Shown: positions 16,925 to 25,983, numbered from the stretch's first letter. The stretch is DNA of 56,308 nt from Cyanobacteria bacterium K_Offshore_surface_m2_239 (GCA_016882305.1 VGQX01000003.1:1-56308), one strand, 5' to 3'. Notes: a model not told the origin generated them from the letters alone. Made by a program: numbers and translations.

Positions 16925-18757
16925 TCAGCTCCCCCCGCGGGGGTCTGCCGTCCGGGGCAGCTCTCGCCAGCGTCGCAGCAGGCGCCGCCGACTGTGACGC
17001 AGGGCGGCCACCCCGGGCCGCGTCGCTGGTGCGCCGAAGCGCTGGGCCTCATACCGGGCCACGAAGTTCCCCAGCTCCGGGTCCAGCTCCGGCCAGCGTT
17101 GCCGCAACCGCTCCGCGAGCCGGGGGAGGGTTTCTCCGGCGCGCGGGATCCAGCCCTGGCGCGCGAAGGCCAGCAGGCAACGGTCGAGCTCCCGCCGCTG
17201 GGGATCCCCCTCCCCCCGTTGTCGCAGCCACCTCAGCAGGGCCAGGCCACCGGCCAAGGTGACAGCCACAGCCCCGAGCACAATCAACCCCAGAGCCTCG
17301 CGCTGATCCCCCAGGAGGCGTTGCAGCAACGCCTCCTGGCTGCGGGCGTCGTAGCCCAGCCACCACCGGGTCCAGGCCAGGTCCAGGCCCCACCACTGCC
17401 GCTCCAGCCACTGGAGGGGATCCCTCCCCAGGCCGACCGTCCCGGCGGCCGCGGCTGCGGGCGGGTTGGACCCCTCGCCGGCCAACCAGCCGCTGGGATC
17501 CAGCGACAACCACCCCGATCCTTCGATCCACACCTCGCTCCAAGCGTGGGCATGGCTCTGGCGCAGATCCAGGTAGCCGGGTCCGCTGAGGGGCTGCACC
17601 CAATTGCCGCCGTGATAGCCGCTCACCACCCGAGCCGGCAGGCCGGCGGCTCGCAGCAGGGCGCTCACAGCGCTGGCGTAGTGGCCGCAGAAGCCCGCCT
17701 GACGTTCGAAGAGAAAGGCGTCCAAGGGAGCCTTCTCCGGCAAGAGGCCCGGTTGGCGGGTGTAGCGGAACGGTTGACCCCGCATCCAGCCCTCCAGCCG
17801 TCGGACCCGCTCCAGGGGGGGGCCAGAGGCCCAGCTGGCCCCCAGGGCCTCCAGCCGCGGATTGGTGCCCCTCGGCAGCGTCAGCAGGTCGGAACCGGGA
17901 CGGGCCAGCCGCCAGACCAGAGGGGACGGCGCCTCCGTGATGGCGTAAGCGCGGCGCTGCCCCCGCGGGCCACGGTGGGTCAGCTCCCCGCGAGGGGTGA
18001 CGCGCAGCTGGCGGCTGCTCGGGCTGCCGAACCCATTCCAGGGAAGCCGTTCGATGGGGCTCGCTTCGCTGAGCCACACCTGCGAGAGAGGGCCTCCGCC
18101 TTCGCGCGCGTTGCGCCAGGCGAGCAGCTCGCGGGTGGGATCCTCGTCAGTCACGCTCCAGCGCTGGCCATCGAACGCCTCATGCACCAGCACCCGCCAG
18201 TAGCGGGCTTGGGGCGGCGGCGGAGCGCCGGAGGCAAACGACACCCGCGCCGCCGGCGCGGTGCTGTCGGCGAGGGAGGCGATCCGACCCGGCTCCAGGG
18301 TCTCGCTGAGCCCGGTCACCGCCGCGGCGCCCCAGCCGCCGGGGAAGACGCCGATCGGCTGCAGACGCGGCACCAGCAGGAACAACACCAGGGCCAGCGG
18401 CAACGCCGCCAGCACCACCCCCACGCTGCGGCGCAGCAGCACGCCCCACTGGGCCGTGGAGCCGAGCTCGAGGGCCAGAAGGCCCGCCAACGCCACCATC
18501 ACCGCAGCGCCTTGCACAATGCTCGCCGCCAGATCCGGCTGCATCGCGGCCTGCAGACCCGCGCTCACCAGCTGGAGCAGACAGACCAGCCGACGCTCCT
18601 GGAGCGAACGGGCCTCCCACAGCTTCAGGCCCGTCAGCAGGGTGATCACCATGGCGAGGGTGCTCAGCAGATCCACGGGCCGCAGGGCCAGGAGACCCGC
18701 CGCCAGCAGGCCGAAGGCCAGCCACTGCAGCCATGCCGCGCTTTGCGGGCGGTTCAT
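16925..18757 (-). CDS. TgpA-like membrane transglutaminase domain protein
   Basis: 610 residues. Four to five hydrophobic segments occupy residues 8-135, followed by a large extracytoplasmic part. The transglutaminase-like core is at about 320-424 with a complete catalytic triad: Cys357 in AGFCGHYASA, His404 in SHAHAWSEVW, and Asp420 in LSLDPSGW. A further membrane segment lies near residues 515-535 (VLGAVAVTLAGGLALL), then a cytoplasmic basic tail. This matches TgpA and other DUF3488-transglutaminase proteins, whose substrate is unknown. Its ATG overlaps the stop of the DUF58 gene by four bases, and a MoxR ATPase gene precedes both, the standard trio. Confidence 0.92.
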   Translation of the reverse strand: MNRPQSAAWLQWLAFGLLAAGLLALRPVDLLSTLAMVITLLTGLKLWEARSLQERRLVCLLQLVSAGLQAAMQPDLAASIVQGAAVMVALAGLLALELGSTAQWGVLLRRSVGVVLAALPLALVLFLLVPRLQPIGVFPGGWGAAAVTGLSETLEPGRIASLADSTAPAARVSFASGAPPPPQARYWRVLVHEAFDGQRWSVTDEDPTRELLAWRNAREGGGPLSQVWLSEASPIERLPWNGFGSPSSRQLRVTPRGELTHRGPRGQRRAYAITEAPSPLVWRLARPGSDLLTLPRGTNPRLEALGASWASGPPLERVRRLEGWMRGQPFRYTRQPGLLPEKAPLDAFLFERQAGFCGHYASAVSALLRAAGLPARVVSGYHGGNWVQPLSGPGYLDLRQSHAHAWSEVWIEGSGWLSLDPSGWLAGEGSNPPAAAAAGTVGLGRDPLQWLERQWWGLDLAWTRWWLGYDARSQEALLQRLLGDQREALGLIVLGAVAVTLAGGLALLRWLRQRGEGDPQRRELDRCLLAFARQGWIPRAGETLPRLAERLRQRWPELDPELGNFVARYEAQRFGAPATRPGVAALRHSRRRLLRRWRELPRTADPRGGS

Positions 18758-19692
18758 GGGGCCTCCGCCAGCAGGAGGAGGCAGCGATCCCGATGGGCCA
18801 GCCCTTCGTCCGGGCCCACCACAGCCCCTTGCCAGAGGAGGCCGTAGGGCACCCCGAGGCGGTGCAGGCGACAGAGCCGTTCGCTGAGGTGTTGCAGGGC
18901 CAGCTCCCGAGGCAGGGAGGGATCGGCAGCGATCACCAGGACCCGCGGGGCCGTGGTGGCGAATCGTTTCACCTGGTGGCCGCGACCCTGGGCCAACAGC
19001 TTCCAGGCCAGGCGGCTGGGGCTGTCCTGCGGTCGACGGGGGCGCAGATCGTGCCAGTCGTCGCCTCCGGCCTCCAGGAGTTCCGCCAGGCCACGCCCCA
19101 GCCCGGACGGCCGCTCATCTCCCAGCTCCCGCACCGGACCCGCCTTCCGGGCGGGAGCGATCCATTGGCGGGCGGGTGGATGCCAGACGCTCCAGCAGAC
19201 GAAGAGTCCCAGGGGGGCCGTGCTCGACAGGCGCAGGCGGCCGGGGTGGACCTCGCCCCGGTCGCGAGGGCGCCAGGGCAGCTCGATCTGATGATCGCCG
19301 GGCCGCAGCGACTCCACCACAAGCGGCTCTCCGCCAGCGTCGACCCAGTGCAGGTGAACCCCTTCACAGAGCCCGGAGCTGCGCAGGCGCAGCGGATAGG
19401 AAACCGTCTCCTCGGCGAAGCCCCAGGACGGGGGGGCGCAGGCCAACTCCAAACCGTGCAGGTTGAAGTGGGTGAGGTGCAGGGCCAGCAGCCAGAGGCC
19501 GAGCATCAGAAAGGCCAGCAGCAGGGGGCCATTGGTTTGGGTCTGGACGCCGACCACGAGCAGCAGCCCCACCCCGGCGAGCCAGAGCCAACCCAGCCCC
19601 GTGGGCAGGATGTAGAGCGTGCGCAGTCCCAAGCGCAGGCGGGGTTCCCGGCGGGGCGGCAGACGCGGATCGAGGCGCTTCAGCAAGTCCAT
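18754..19692 (-). CDS. DUF58 domain protein
   Basis: 312 residues. Two adjacent hydrophobic segments at about 27-70 (TGLGWLWLAGVGLLLVVGV and the following stretch) anchor a soluble domain. The family pattern is plain: RDRGEVHPGRLRLSSTAPLG, then the DUF58 core DDWHDLRPRRPQDSPSRLAW and a C-terminal von Willebrand A-like strand VLVIAADPS. It is flanked by moxR (21 bp upstream) and the transglutaminase gene (ATGA overlap). MoxR ATPases with DUF58 partners are thought to act as chaperone pairs in maturation of envelope or metal-dependent proteins; the client here is not known. Confidence 0.92.
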   Translation of the reverse strand: MDLLKRLDPRLPPRREPRLRLGLRTLYILPTGLGWLWLAGVGLLLVVGVQTQTNGPLLLAFLMLGLWLLALHLTHFNLHGLELACAPPSWGFAEETVSYPLRLRSSGLCEGVHLHWVDAGGEPLVVESLRPGDHQIELPWRPRDRGEVHPGRLRLSSTAPLGLFVCWSVWHPPARQWIAPARKAGPVRELGDERPSGLGRGLAELLEAGGDDWHDLRPRRPQDSPSRLAWKLLAQGRGHQVKRFATTAPRVLVIAADPSLPRELALQHLSERLCRLHRLGVPYGLLWQGAVVGPDEGLAHRDRCLLLLAEAP

Positions 19693-19713
19693 GGGCCAGG
19701 GCCGGGGGTCTCC

Positions 19714-20640
19714 TCAACGCAGGCCTTCCACGGAGCCGAGCAGCGCCGCGCTCAGCTCCGCGCCATCGCCCCGGGGCTGTCCGCCATCCATGCGATGTTC
19801 CGCCACCGCGGGCAGCACGGCCTGCACATCGTCGGGGATGACATGATCGCGGCCCTCCAGCAGCGACCAGGCCCGGGCCGCCGCCAGCAGCCCCAATCCC
19901 GCCCGCGGGGAGAGCGGATGGCCCCTCATGCCGCGCTGGCGGCTGCGGGCCAGCAGGTCGAGCACGTAGTCCACGAGCACCTCGCCGCAATGTTGCCGTT
20001 GGCAGGCCTGCTGGAGGGTGAGCAGATCCGCCGCCCCCAGGCGGCCGGTGATCGTCTCCGGCTGGAGGGCCTCGCCCTCCAGCAGCGCTCGTTCGGCGGT
20101 CCGGCTGGGAAAGCCGAGGCTGAGGCGCATCAGGAAGCGATCCAGCTGGGATTCGGGCAGGGGGTTGGTGCCGCCCTGGTCGAGACCGTTCTGGGTGGCG
20201 ATCACCAGGAAGGGCTCCGGGAGGGGGTGGCTCACCCCGTCCACGCTGACACGACCCGCCGCCATGCCCTCCAGCAGAGCGCTCTGGGTGCGGGGCGAGG
20301 CGCGGTTGATCTCGTCCGCCAGGAGCACTTGACAGAAGAGGGGGCCGGGTTGAAAGCGAAAACGGCTCTGGGCCGCCTCCCAGACATTGACGCCGGTGAG
20401 ATCGGCGGGGAGGAGATCGCTGGTGAAGCTCACCCGGTGGAATTCCAGGCCAAAGCAGCGGGCCAGGGCCTCCGCCAGGGTGGACTTGCCGGTGCCAGGC
20501 AGATCTTCAATCAGGAGGTGTCCGCGCGCCAGCAAGCAGGCCAGGGCCAGCTTCACCTCGCGGCTTTTGCCCAGCAGCACCTGGCTGATGGCGGCGATCA
20601 CAGGCTCCAGGCTGGGGGGGCTGACGGGGGCGGCGGTCAC
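19714..20640 (-). CDS. MoxR family AAA+ ATPase
   Basis: 308 residues, normal for MoxR. Motifs: Walker A EDLPGTGKSTLA near residue 50, the MoxR signature RVSFTSDLLPADLTGVNVW, Walker B VLLADEINRASPRTQSALLE, sensor 1 VIATQNGLDQGGTNPLPESQ, arginine region LDRFLMRLSLGFP, and sensor 2 LSPRAGLGLLAAARAW. It is a cytoplasmic ATPase predicted to remodel partner proteins with the DUF58 protein encoded 21 bp downstream. It is the first gene of this leftward trio and diverges from the cobD-like gene by 80 bp, so its promoter should lie in 20641-20720. Confidence 0.95.
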   Translation of the reverse strand: MTAAPVSPPSLEPVIAAISQVLLGKSREVKLALACLLARGHLLIEDLPGTGKSTLAEALARCFGLEFHRVSFTSDLLPADLTGVNVWEAAQSRFRFQPGPLFCQVLLADEINRASPRTQSALLEGMAAGRVSVDGVSHPLPEPFLVIATQNGLDQGGTNPLPESQLDRFLMRLSLGFPSRTAERALLEGEALQPETITGRLGAADLLTLQQACQRQHCGEVLVDYVLDLLARSRQRGMRGHPLSPRAGLGLLAAARAWSLLEGRDHVIPDDVQAVLPAVAEHRMDGGQPRGDGAELSAALLGSVEGLR

Positions 20641-20720
20641 AAGGGGACGCTCACAGGGCGCGAGGGGAAGAGCATGCTTTCACGTTGTTGTTTAGTGGAT
20701 TTTCACCCGCTCTGCCGCCG

Positions 20721-21854
20721 ATGGCTCCCGCCACCCATGGGGGCAACCGCGCGGCGATTGCCCGCCGCCTCGGCTGTCGCCCCTCCCAGCTTCTCGATCT
20801 CAGCGCCTCGCTGGCCCCCTTCGCGCCGCCCCTCCGCCTGCGGCTCCCGCTGCTCCGGGCCCTGCTGGGGGGCGAGGGCTCCCCTCTGCGCGACTATCCC
20901 GATCGCGCGTTCACGGCGCTGCGCGGGACGATCGCCCGCCTTCACGCCGTGGAGCCGGAGCAGGTGTTGCCCGGCAACGGCGCCGCGGAGCTCTTCACCT
21001 GGGCGGCCCGCGACGCCGCCGCCGTGGGCACGAGCCTGCTGCCGACGCCCGGTTTCGCCGACTACGGCCGCGCCCTGGCCTGCTGGGGGGGGCGTTGGCG
21101 CCCCTGGCCCCTGCCCCTCCGCTGGGGGGAGCGCTTCCCCGCCCCTTTTCCGCTGGAGGTGCCCAGCGGGCTGGAGCCCGTCGCCCTCTGGCTCACCAAT
21201 CCCCACAACCCCACCGGCCAGCTCTGGAGCCGCGCCTCCCTCGAACCGCTGCTGGAGCGGGCCGGGCTGCTGATCGTGGACGAGGCCTTCCTTCCCCTGT
21301 GCCCTCGGGGGGAGGAGGACTCGCTGCTGCCCCTGGTGGCCCGCCACCCGAACCTGGTGGTGATCCGCAGCCTCACCAAGCTCTACGGGCTGGCCGGCTT
21401 GCGCCTGGCCTACGCCGTGGCCCACCCTGAACGGCTCCGGCACTGGTCCCGCTGGCGCGATCCCTGGCCCCTCAACGGACTGGCCGTGGCGGCGGGGGAG
21501 GCCCTGCTGGCCGATCCGGCGGCCCATGGCCGCTGGTGCGCGCGGGTGGGAGACTGGGTGCGGCGCGAGGGGGCGGCCCTGGCCGGGGGGGTGGCGGCCG
21601 TGCCCGGTCTGGTGCCGCTGCCTTCGGCGGCGAATTTCCTGCTGGTGCGCGGTCAGACCTCGACGGGGCCCCATTCCCTGGAGCCCCTGCGGCTGGTCCT
21701 GGAACGCCGCCATCGCATCCTGGCGCGCGATTGCCGCTCCTTCCCCGGCCTGGACGGGAGCTGGCTGCGCCTGGCCCTGAGCGATCGGCGCGGTCGCCAG
21801 CGGCTCCTGCGGGCCTTGGCCCGCGAGGGCGCCTTTCCCCAGCCGCCCGATTGA
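20721..21854 (+). CDS. cobD: PLP-dependent aminotransferase-fold protein, CobD/CobC-like (threonine-phosphate decarboxylase)
   Basis: 377 residues from the ATG at 20721 (MAPATHGGN); a TTG at 20685 would add 12 unconserved residues. The N-terminal HGGN, LLDLSASLAPF and LRDYPD are typical of CobD/CobC and separate it from plain histidinol-phosphate aminotransferase. Other class I/II aminotransferase landmarks are LTNPHNPTGQLW, LLIVDEAFLPL, and the PLP-lysine segment SLTKLYGLAGLRLAYA. CobD makes the aminopropanol phosphate part of cobalamin; many cyanobacteria make pseudocobalamin. No other cobalamin genes are nearby, so the assignment rests on family pattern only, and HisC-like activity cannot be excluded. 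Confidence 0.8.
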   Translation: MAPATHGGNRAAIARRLGCRPSQLLDLSASLAPFAPPLRLRLPLLRALLGGEGSPLRDYPDRAFTALRGTIARLHAVEPEQVLPGNGAAELFTWAARDAAAVGTSLLPTPGFADYGRALACWGGRWRPWPLPLRWGERFPAPFPLEVPSGLEPVALWLTNPHNPTGQLWSRASLEPLLERAGLLIVDEAFLPLCPRGEEDSLLPLVARHPNLVVIRSLTKLYGLAGLRLAYAVAHPERLRHWSRWRDPWPLNGLAVAAGEALLADPAAHGRWCARVGDWVRREGAALAGGVAAVPGLVPLPSAANFLLVRGQTSTGPHSLEPLRLVLERRHRILARDCRSFPGLDGSWLRLALSDRRGRQRLLRALAREGAFPQPPD

Positions 21855-21918
21855 GCGGTCCGGCCCGGCGGCCGCGCCAGGGTGTAGCGCCTAAGTTCAT
21901 GACAGCTTCCCCGTTCTG

Positions 21919-23304
21919 ATGCCTCTCCCTCCGGGTCCCGCCACCTGGGGGCCACGGCAATTGATCCAGTGGATCCGCTCCCCTTACGCCGTGATGCGCG
22001 ATTGCGCGGCCACCTACGGCGATGTGTTCACCCTGAAGGTCGCCGCTGGCGCCGAGCCCGTGGTGTTCTGCAGCGATCCGGACGGGCTGCGGCTGATGCT
22101 GGGCAACGACGAGGGGCCGACGATCACCGCGCCGGGCGAGCTCAACGCGATCTTCTCCCCTTTATTGGGACCCCAATCGGTGATCGGCCTGAGCGACGAC
22201 CCCCATCGCCGCATGCGCCAGCTGCTGATGCCCCCGTTCCACGGGGAGCGGATGCGCTCCTACGGCGAGGTGATCGACGCCATCACCGCGGCGGAGGCCG
22301 ACGGCTGGCCCCTCGACGCGCCGGTGGCGGCCCGCGGCGCCATGCAGCGCATCTCGATGCGGGTGATTTTGCGGGCGGTGTTCGGCTTGCGGGAGGGGGA
22401 GCGCCTGGAACGGCTGGAGCAGGGCCTGGTGACGTTGCTCGACACCTCGTCCCAACCGCTGAGCACGCTGCTGATCTTCGTCGGCGCCCTGCAGAAGGAT
22501 CTCGGCCCCCTCAGCCCCTGGGGCCGCTTCCTGCGCAGGAGACAGGCCGTCGATGATCTGCTGTACGCGGAGATCGCCGAGCGGCGCGCCCATCCCGAGC
22601 GGCGGGGGGATGACATCCTCAGCCTTCTGCTCGACGCACGCGATGCGGAGGGCCAGGGCCTGACCGATGGCGAACTGCGGGATGAGCTGATGACCCTGCT
22701 GGTGGCCGGTCATGAAACCACCGCCACGGCCCTGAGCTGGGCGCTCCACTGGCTGGCCACCCGGCCGGAGGTGCAGCGGCGGCTGCGCGAGGAGCTGCGG
22801 GAGGCCCGCACCGCGCCGGACGCGCCCGTGGAGCTGGCGACCCTGCTGCGATTGCCGTACCTGCAGGCGGTGTGCCATGAAACCCTGCGCATCTACCCGG
22901 TGGGCATGATCACCTTCCCCCGGCGCCTGGAGACGCCTCTCACCCTGGGGGGCCATCCGCTGGAGGCGGGCACCGTGGTGATGGGGTGCATCTTCCTGGC
23001 CCACCGGCGGGAGGAGGTGTTCGCCGATCCGGAGGAGTTCCTCCCGGAACGTTTTCTCGCCAACAGCTTCAGCCCCTCCACCTTCCTGCCCTTCGGCGGC
23101 GGCAGCCGCCGCTGCATCGGCATGGCCTTCGCCCTCTTTGAGATGAAGGCGGTGCTCAGTGAGCTCCTGCGGCGCTTCACGGTGGAGATCGATCCGCGTA
23201 CGCCCCTGCCGGTGCGGCCGGAGCGGCGGGGGCTCACGTCCGGCATTTCGCCCCTGTGGCTGCGGGTGAGCCCCGTTCAGGAGGCGGCCCGTCCGGTGTC
23301 GTAG
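21919..23304 (+). CDS. Cytochrome P450 (CYP110-like)
   Basis: 461 residues with no N-terminal anchor, so soluble. Class hallmarks: the N-terminal LPPGPATWG, the I-helix oxygen-binding LLVAGHETTATAL, the K-helix ExxR as ETLRIYPV, the PERF-type segment EEFLPERF, and the heme loop FLPFGGGSRRCIGMAFA, whose Cys is the iron ligand. The overall pattern resembles cyanobacterial CYP110 enzymes, some of which act on fatty acids or terpenoids; the substrate is unknown. No redox partner is encoded beside it; ferredoxin would be expected to serve. The 3' end overlaps the opposing amidase gene by 28 bp. Confidence 0.93.
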   Translation: MPLPPGPATWGPRQLIQWIRSPYAVMRDCAATYGDVFTLKVAAGAEPVVFCSDPDGLRLMLGNDEGPTITAPGELNAIFSPLLGPQSVIGLSDDPHRRMRQLLMPPFHGERMRSYGEVIDAITAAEADGWPLDAPVAARGAMQRISMRVILRAVFGLREGERLERLEQGLVTLLDTSSQPLSTLLIFVGALQKDLGPLSPWGRFLRRRQAVDDLLYAEIAERRAHPERRGDDILSLLLDARDAEGQGLTDGELRDELMTLLVAGHETTATALSWALHWLATRPEVQRRLREELREARTAPDAPVELATLLRLPYLQAVCHETLRIYPVGMITFPRRLETPLTLGGHPLEAGTVVMGCIFLAHRREEVFADPEEFLPERFLANSFSPSTFLPFGGGSRRCIGMAFALFEMKAVLSELLRRFTVEIDPRTPLPVRPERRGLTSGISPLWLRVSPVQEAARPVS

Positions 23305-24110
23305 GCGGTGAAGCCACAGGCGCGGGCGGCGGCCTGCCAGGCCCGCTCGAAGCGATCCCAGCGGAAGGCCCGCGGGTCGCTGCGCGTGCGGCTGCGATCC
23401 ACCGCCGCGTGGGTCGTGAGGCGGTTGAGCGGGATGCCCCAGCGGGCCTGCCAGAGCACCACCTGGGCGGCGGCGGCGCGGTATTGGGCGGCGGTGTAGC
23501 CGCTGTGGGCGGGGCTGTCGCCACGGCCGTCAGGGGGGGTGACGAGGCTGAGATGGAGGGCGATGTTGTTGATCGATCCCACCGAGGTGGGCCGGATGCG
23601 CACGCTCATGTCGCCCCAGGCCGACATGCCGGCGCCATAGGCCCGGTTCTCGTCCGGCACCAGGCGCAGCCGTTCGCCCGTGGGGGAAAGGAGCATGTGG
23701 TAGGTCAGCTGATCCTCGTTCCGGGGATGGGGCGTGCGGAAGAGCTGGAGGGTGTCGGCCTCGCTGACCACCGTTTCATGCAGCACGATCAACGCCGGCT
23801 GGTGGGGCACCTGGCGGCCGAAGACGTCGCGCGGCTCTCGTTCGCCGAAGTTGGTGGGATCGGCGGGGGTGGCCACCTCCGGCCGCAGGTCGCCGCGCGC
23901 CGACAGGGTTTGGCGGCACCGGTCCACGGCCTCGACGCTCTGGCGGGGCACCGGGCTGGGCGCCAGCTCCCGCACAGGCCAGGAGGGCGCCTTGCCGCAG
24001 GCGCCCAAGGCGAGGGCCAGGGCGGCGATGGCGGCCGGGACAGTCGGCGGAGTCGGGGAGCGCGAGGGGAAGGGGGGGAGCGGGAGAGCGGGGCGCATGG
24101 TGTCATTCAA
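23277..24110 (-). CDS. N-acetylmuramoyl-L-alanine amidase, predicted lipoprotein
   Basis: 277 residues. The N terminus has a hydrophobic stretch ending in ALALALGACGK; LGAC is a lipobox, so the mature protein would be lipid-anchored (start at 24110, or at the second Met at 24098). The amidase_2 (PGRP-like) core is at about 105-270: LIVLHETVVSEADTL gives the first zinc His, SINNIALHLSLV the central strand, and LTTHAAVDRSRTRSDP the second zinc His and C-terminal ligand region. It would cleave the amide between MurNAc and L-Ala in peptidoglycan. The upstream region is a 700-bp gap on this strand, so it is probably transcribed alone. Confidence 0.88.
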   Translation of the reverse strand: MNDTMRPALPLPPFPSRSPTPPTVPAAIAALALALGACGKAPSWPVRELAPSPVPRQSVEAVDRCRQTLSARGDLRPEVATPADPTNFGEREPRDVFGRQVPHQPALIVLHETVVSEADTLQLFRTPHPRNEDQLTYHMLLSPTGERLRLVPDENRAYGAGMSAWGDMSVRIRPTSVGSINNIALHLSLVTPPDGRGDSPAHSGYTAAQYRAAAAQVVLWQARWGIPLNRLTTHAAVDRSRTRSDPRAFRWDRFERAWQAAARACGFTAYDTGRAAS

Positions 24111-24725
24111 GCCGCGTGGAAGGGGTTCCGGGCCGGGCGGGCAGGCGCCGCGGACGGGGTTCCCGGATGCGGTGCGGGCGCGGCTGGCGGCGGCCAGGCG
24201 GCAGCTCCCGCTCGAACCGGCCTGAGGGGATGGCGCCGGGACCGGTTTTTCTTCATCAAGAGAAATGTCGGCGGATCAAGACACATCACAAATGTCGAGC
24301 CGAAGATTCCGTCCCCCGGGCTGCGGATCCACGATGGCGTCATCGACCCGGAGGCGCCGGATGGACGACACGCCACCCAATCAGGTTCCAGGAGCGCACT
24401 GACGTTTGGACCCTGCTCCAACACTTCTCAAGCGATCTCTGGTTTCCCGGCTCAGCTCTCGCCCAGTCCTCGTCTGAGCTCCCGCTGACCGCTCCATGCG
24501 CCGCTTCAAGAGCCCCAGACCCCAAGTGGCTCCAGGTGCCCCGGACGCAAGGGAAACCCTGCTGGAACCCTGGCCCCAGGTGGCCAGCGTCAGCAGCTCC
24601 GCCCCACAACTGAAGATCGGCGCCCTCGAGATCTTCTCGATCGGCCCAACCACAGATCCCTTGACGATCCGACGACCGCGCAGTCACGCCCCTTGCGCAT
24701 CAAGGGCACCATGGCTGAGCAGACA
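24111..24725. other. Gap without a supported gene
   Basis: Several short open frames occur on both strands, but none has a good ribosome site or a conserved pattern. The part from about 24240 to 24310 is more AT-rich than its surroundings and could carry the promoter of the amidase gene. Position 24480-24720 is GC-rich and ends in a strong hairpin, so a small RNA is possible, but I recognise no RNA family. Confidence 0.4.
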
Positions 24726-24753
24726 AAAGCCCGAGCTTGACCGCTCGGGCTTT
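24726..24753 (-). terminator. Rho-independent terminator-like hairpin after the DUF4079 gene
   Basis: Perfect 11-bp inverted repeat AAAGCCCGAGC / GCTCGGGCTTT with a 6-base loop. Read on the minus strand it is followed by a T run (GGGCTTTTG), and it lies 55 bp past the DUF4079 stop. Because the arms end in A3 and T3 it could also act on transcripts from the plus strand. Confidence 0.8.
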
Positions 24754-24782
24754 GTTGCGTGCGGGTGTTCCGAACGGTTGGC

Positions 24783-24802
24783 CCCTGAGGGGCCCCTCAG
24801 GG
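24783..24802. repeat. Perfect 20-bp palindrome
   Basis: CCCTGAGGGGCCCCTCAGGG is an uninterrupted palindrome just beyond the DUF4079 stop codon. It has no loop and no T run, so it may be a protein site or stabilise the 3' end ahead of the terminator at 24726-24753. Confidence 0.7.
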
Positions 24803-24807
24803 CACCA

Positions 24808-25557
24808 TCAGGGGACAGGGGCCGCCGGGGCCAAGGGCACTTCCGGGGCTGATGGAGCGACAGCCGGGGGCGCGGGGCAGGTTTTCGTCTCCCAGTCGCA
24901 GGCCGCCAGGGCGGGCTTCTGCCAGTGGAGCGGGATCTCCAGCAGGTCGCGGCTGCCGCTGATCGCCTGCCCCGCGAACAACACCGCCGCCAGCACGCTC
25001 GCCCCCACATGCACCCGCCGCCAGCGGAGCTCCCGCAGGATCTCCGGCCGGGCGCCGAGCGAAAACAACATCAGCCCCACCACCGCCACGCCGCTCCAGT
25101 AGTGGGAGCTCCAGAACTCCGGGCTGAGGGGATTGTCGCCGCGGCGGAACACCTCCGGCTGGGCCCCCAGGGCGAGCACCCCCAGCCAGGTGATCAAGGC
25201 GAAGGAGAGGCGCGCCGCTTTGGTGGTGGCGTGCCAGAGGGCCACCAGGGCGGCGATGGTGCCGGCGAGGACGAGCAGGAGCTGGCCGGCACGGGGGGCG
25301 CCGCCCGCGAAGGGGGCGGGGTGGGCCTTGGTGGCGATCGTCACGGTGAGCGCCACCAGCACGATCGCCACCACCCCCAGGGCCAGCCAGCGGCCCAGGT
25401 CGCTGTGCTCCCGGCCGGTGGTGGGGGGAAGCTTGCTGCCTCCCTCCCGCCGCTTCCGGGTTTGCAGGCCCAGGCGGGCCACGAGGCCGATCAGGGGATA
25501 GATCACCCCCACCGCCAGGGCGGGGTGGAGGATCCAGAGCCAGTCTTTGCTCTCCAT
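24808..25557 (-). CDS. DUF4079 family membrane protein
   Basis: 249 residues. The family opening is clear: LWILHPALAVGVIYPLIG, then a charged stretch with REHSDLGRWLALGV. Five or so hydrophobic segments can be counted, and His residues placed in HPALAV, GREHSDLG, WHATTK, SSHYWSGV and RRVHVGAS suggest a heme-binding four-helix bundle like ferric reductase/cytochrome b561 folds. The C terminus is an unusual Ala/Pro-rich tail of about 25 residues after CDWETKTC. DUF4079 proteins are found in cyanobacteria and plastids; function is unknown. It diverges from hypA by only 20 bp, so the two share a promoter region. Confidence 0.88.
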   Translation of the reverse strand: MESKDWLWILHPALAVGVIYPLIGLVARLGLQTRKRREGGSKLPPTTGREHSDLGRWLALGVVAIVLVALTVTIATKAHPAPFAGGAPRAGQLLLVLAGTIAALVALWHATTKAARLSFALITWLGVLALGAQPEVFRRGDNPLSPEFWSSHYWSGVAVVGLMLFSLGARPEILRELRWRRVHVGASVLAAVLFAGQAISGSRDLLEIPLHWQKPALAACDWETKTCPAPPAVAPSAPEVPLAPAAPVP

Positions 25558-25577
25558 CAGAGGGGGCGCGGGACGCG

Positions 25578-25922
25578 ATGCACGAACTCAGCCTGATGCA
25601 AACCCTCGGCGAGCGGGTGCTCAGCGTGGCCGCCGCGGAAGGGGCGGAAAAGGTTGTGGCCATTCGTTTGCGCATCGGCACCCTGGCCGGCGTGGACCCC
25701 GACGCCCTGCGCTTCGCGGCGGAGGTGGTGTTGGCCGACACCCTCGCGGCGAACGCCACCCTGACGATCGAGGAGATCCCGGCCACCTGGTGGTGCGCCC
25801 CCTGCGGCGCGGACTTCACCACGCCCCCGGACGCCCGCGCCTGCCCCCGCTGCGGCGCGTTGAGCGCCCGCCTGCTGCGGGGCCAGGACTTGAGCCTGGT
25901 CTCCGTGGAGCTGGTTCCCTGA
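25578..25922 (+). CDS. hypA: Hydrogenase nickel incorporation protein HypA
   Basis: 114 residues, full length. It begins with MHELSLMQ; the MHE nickel site (His2) is intact. The zinc-finger loop has two CxxC pairs, WWCAPCGADF near residue 73 and ACPRCGA near residue 92. HypA works with HypB to deliver nickel to the large subunit of [NiFe] hydrogenases, in the cytoplasm. It is the first gene of hypA-hypB-hypF-hypC-nifJ, 61 bp before the hypB start used here. No hydrogenase structural gene is in view. Confidence 0.97.
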   Translation: MHELSLMQTLGERVLSVAAAEGAEKVVAIRLRIGTLAGVDPDALRFAAEVVLADTLAANATLTIEEIPATWWCAPCGADFTTPPDARACPRCGALSARLLRGQDLSLVSVELVP

Positions 25923-25983
25923 GCGGCCCCCGGGTCAGGGCGTTCCGTGCCACCGTGTGGATGGACTCTTTGTCCCGCGAGTC

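Noticed and set aside
16994-18847. 617-codon frame antisense to the transglutaminase gene
   Set aside because: GC-driven shadow; the minus strand has a complete Cys-His-Asp triad.
18733-21273. 846-codon plus-strand frame across DUF58, moxR and cobD
   Set aside because: Antisense to well-supported DUF58 and MoxR genes; no family pattern in the product.
24340-24687. 115-codon minus-strand frame in the 24111-24725 gap
   Set aside because: Composition is unlike neighbouring genes, no ribosome site and no recognisable pattern; chance frame cannot be separated from a gene.
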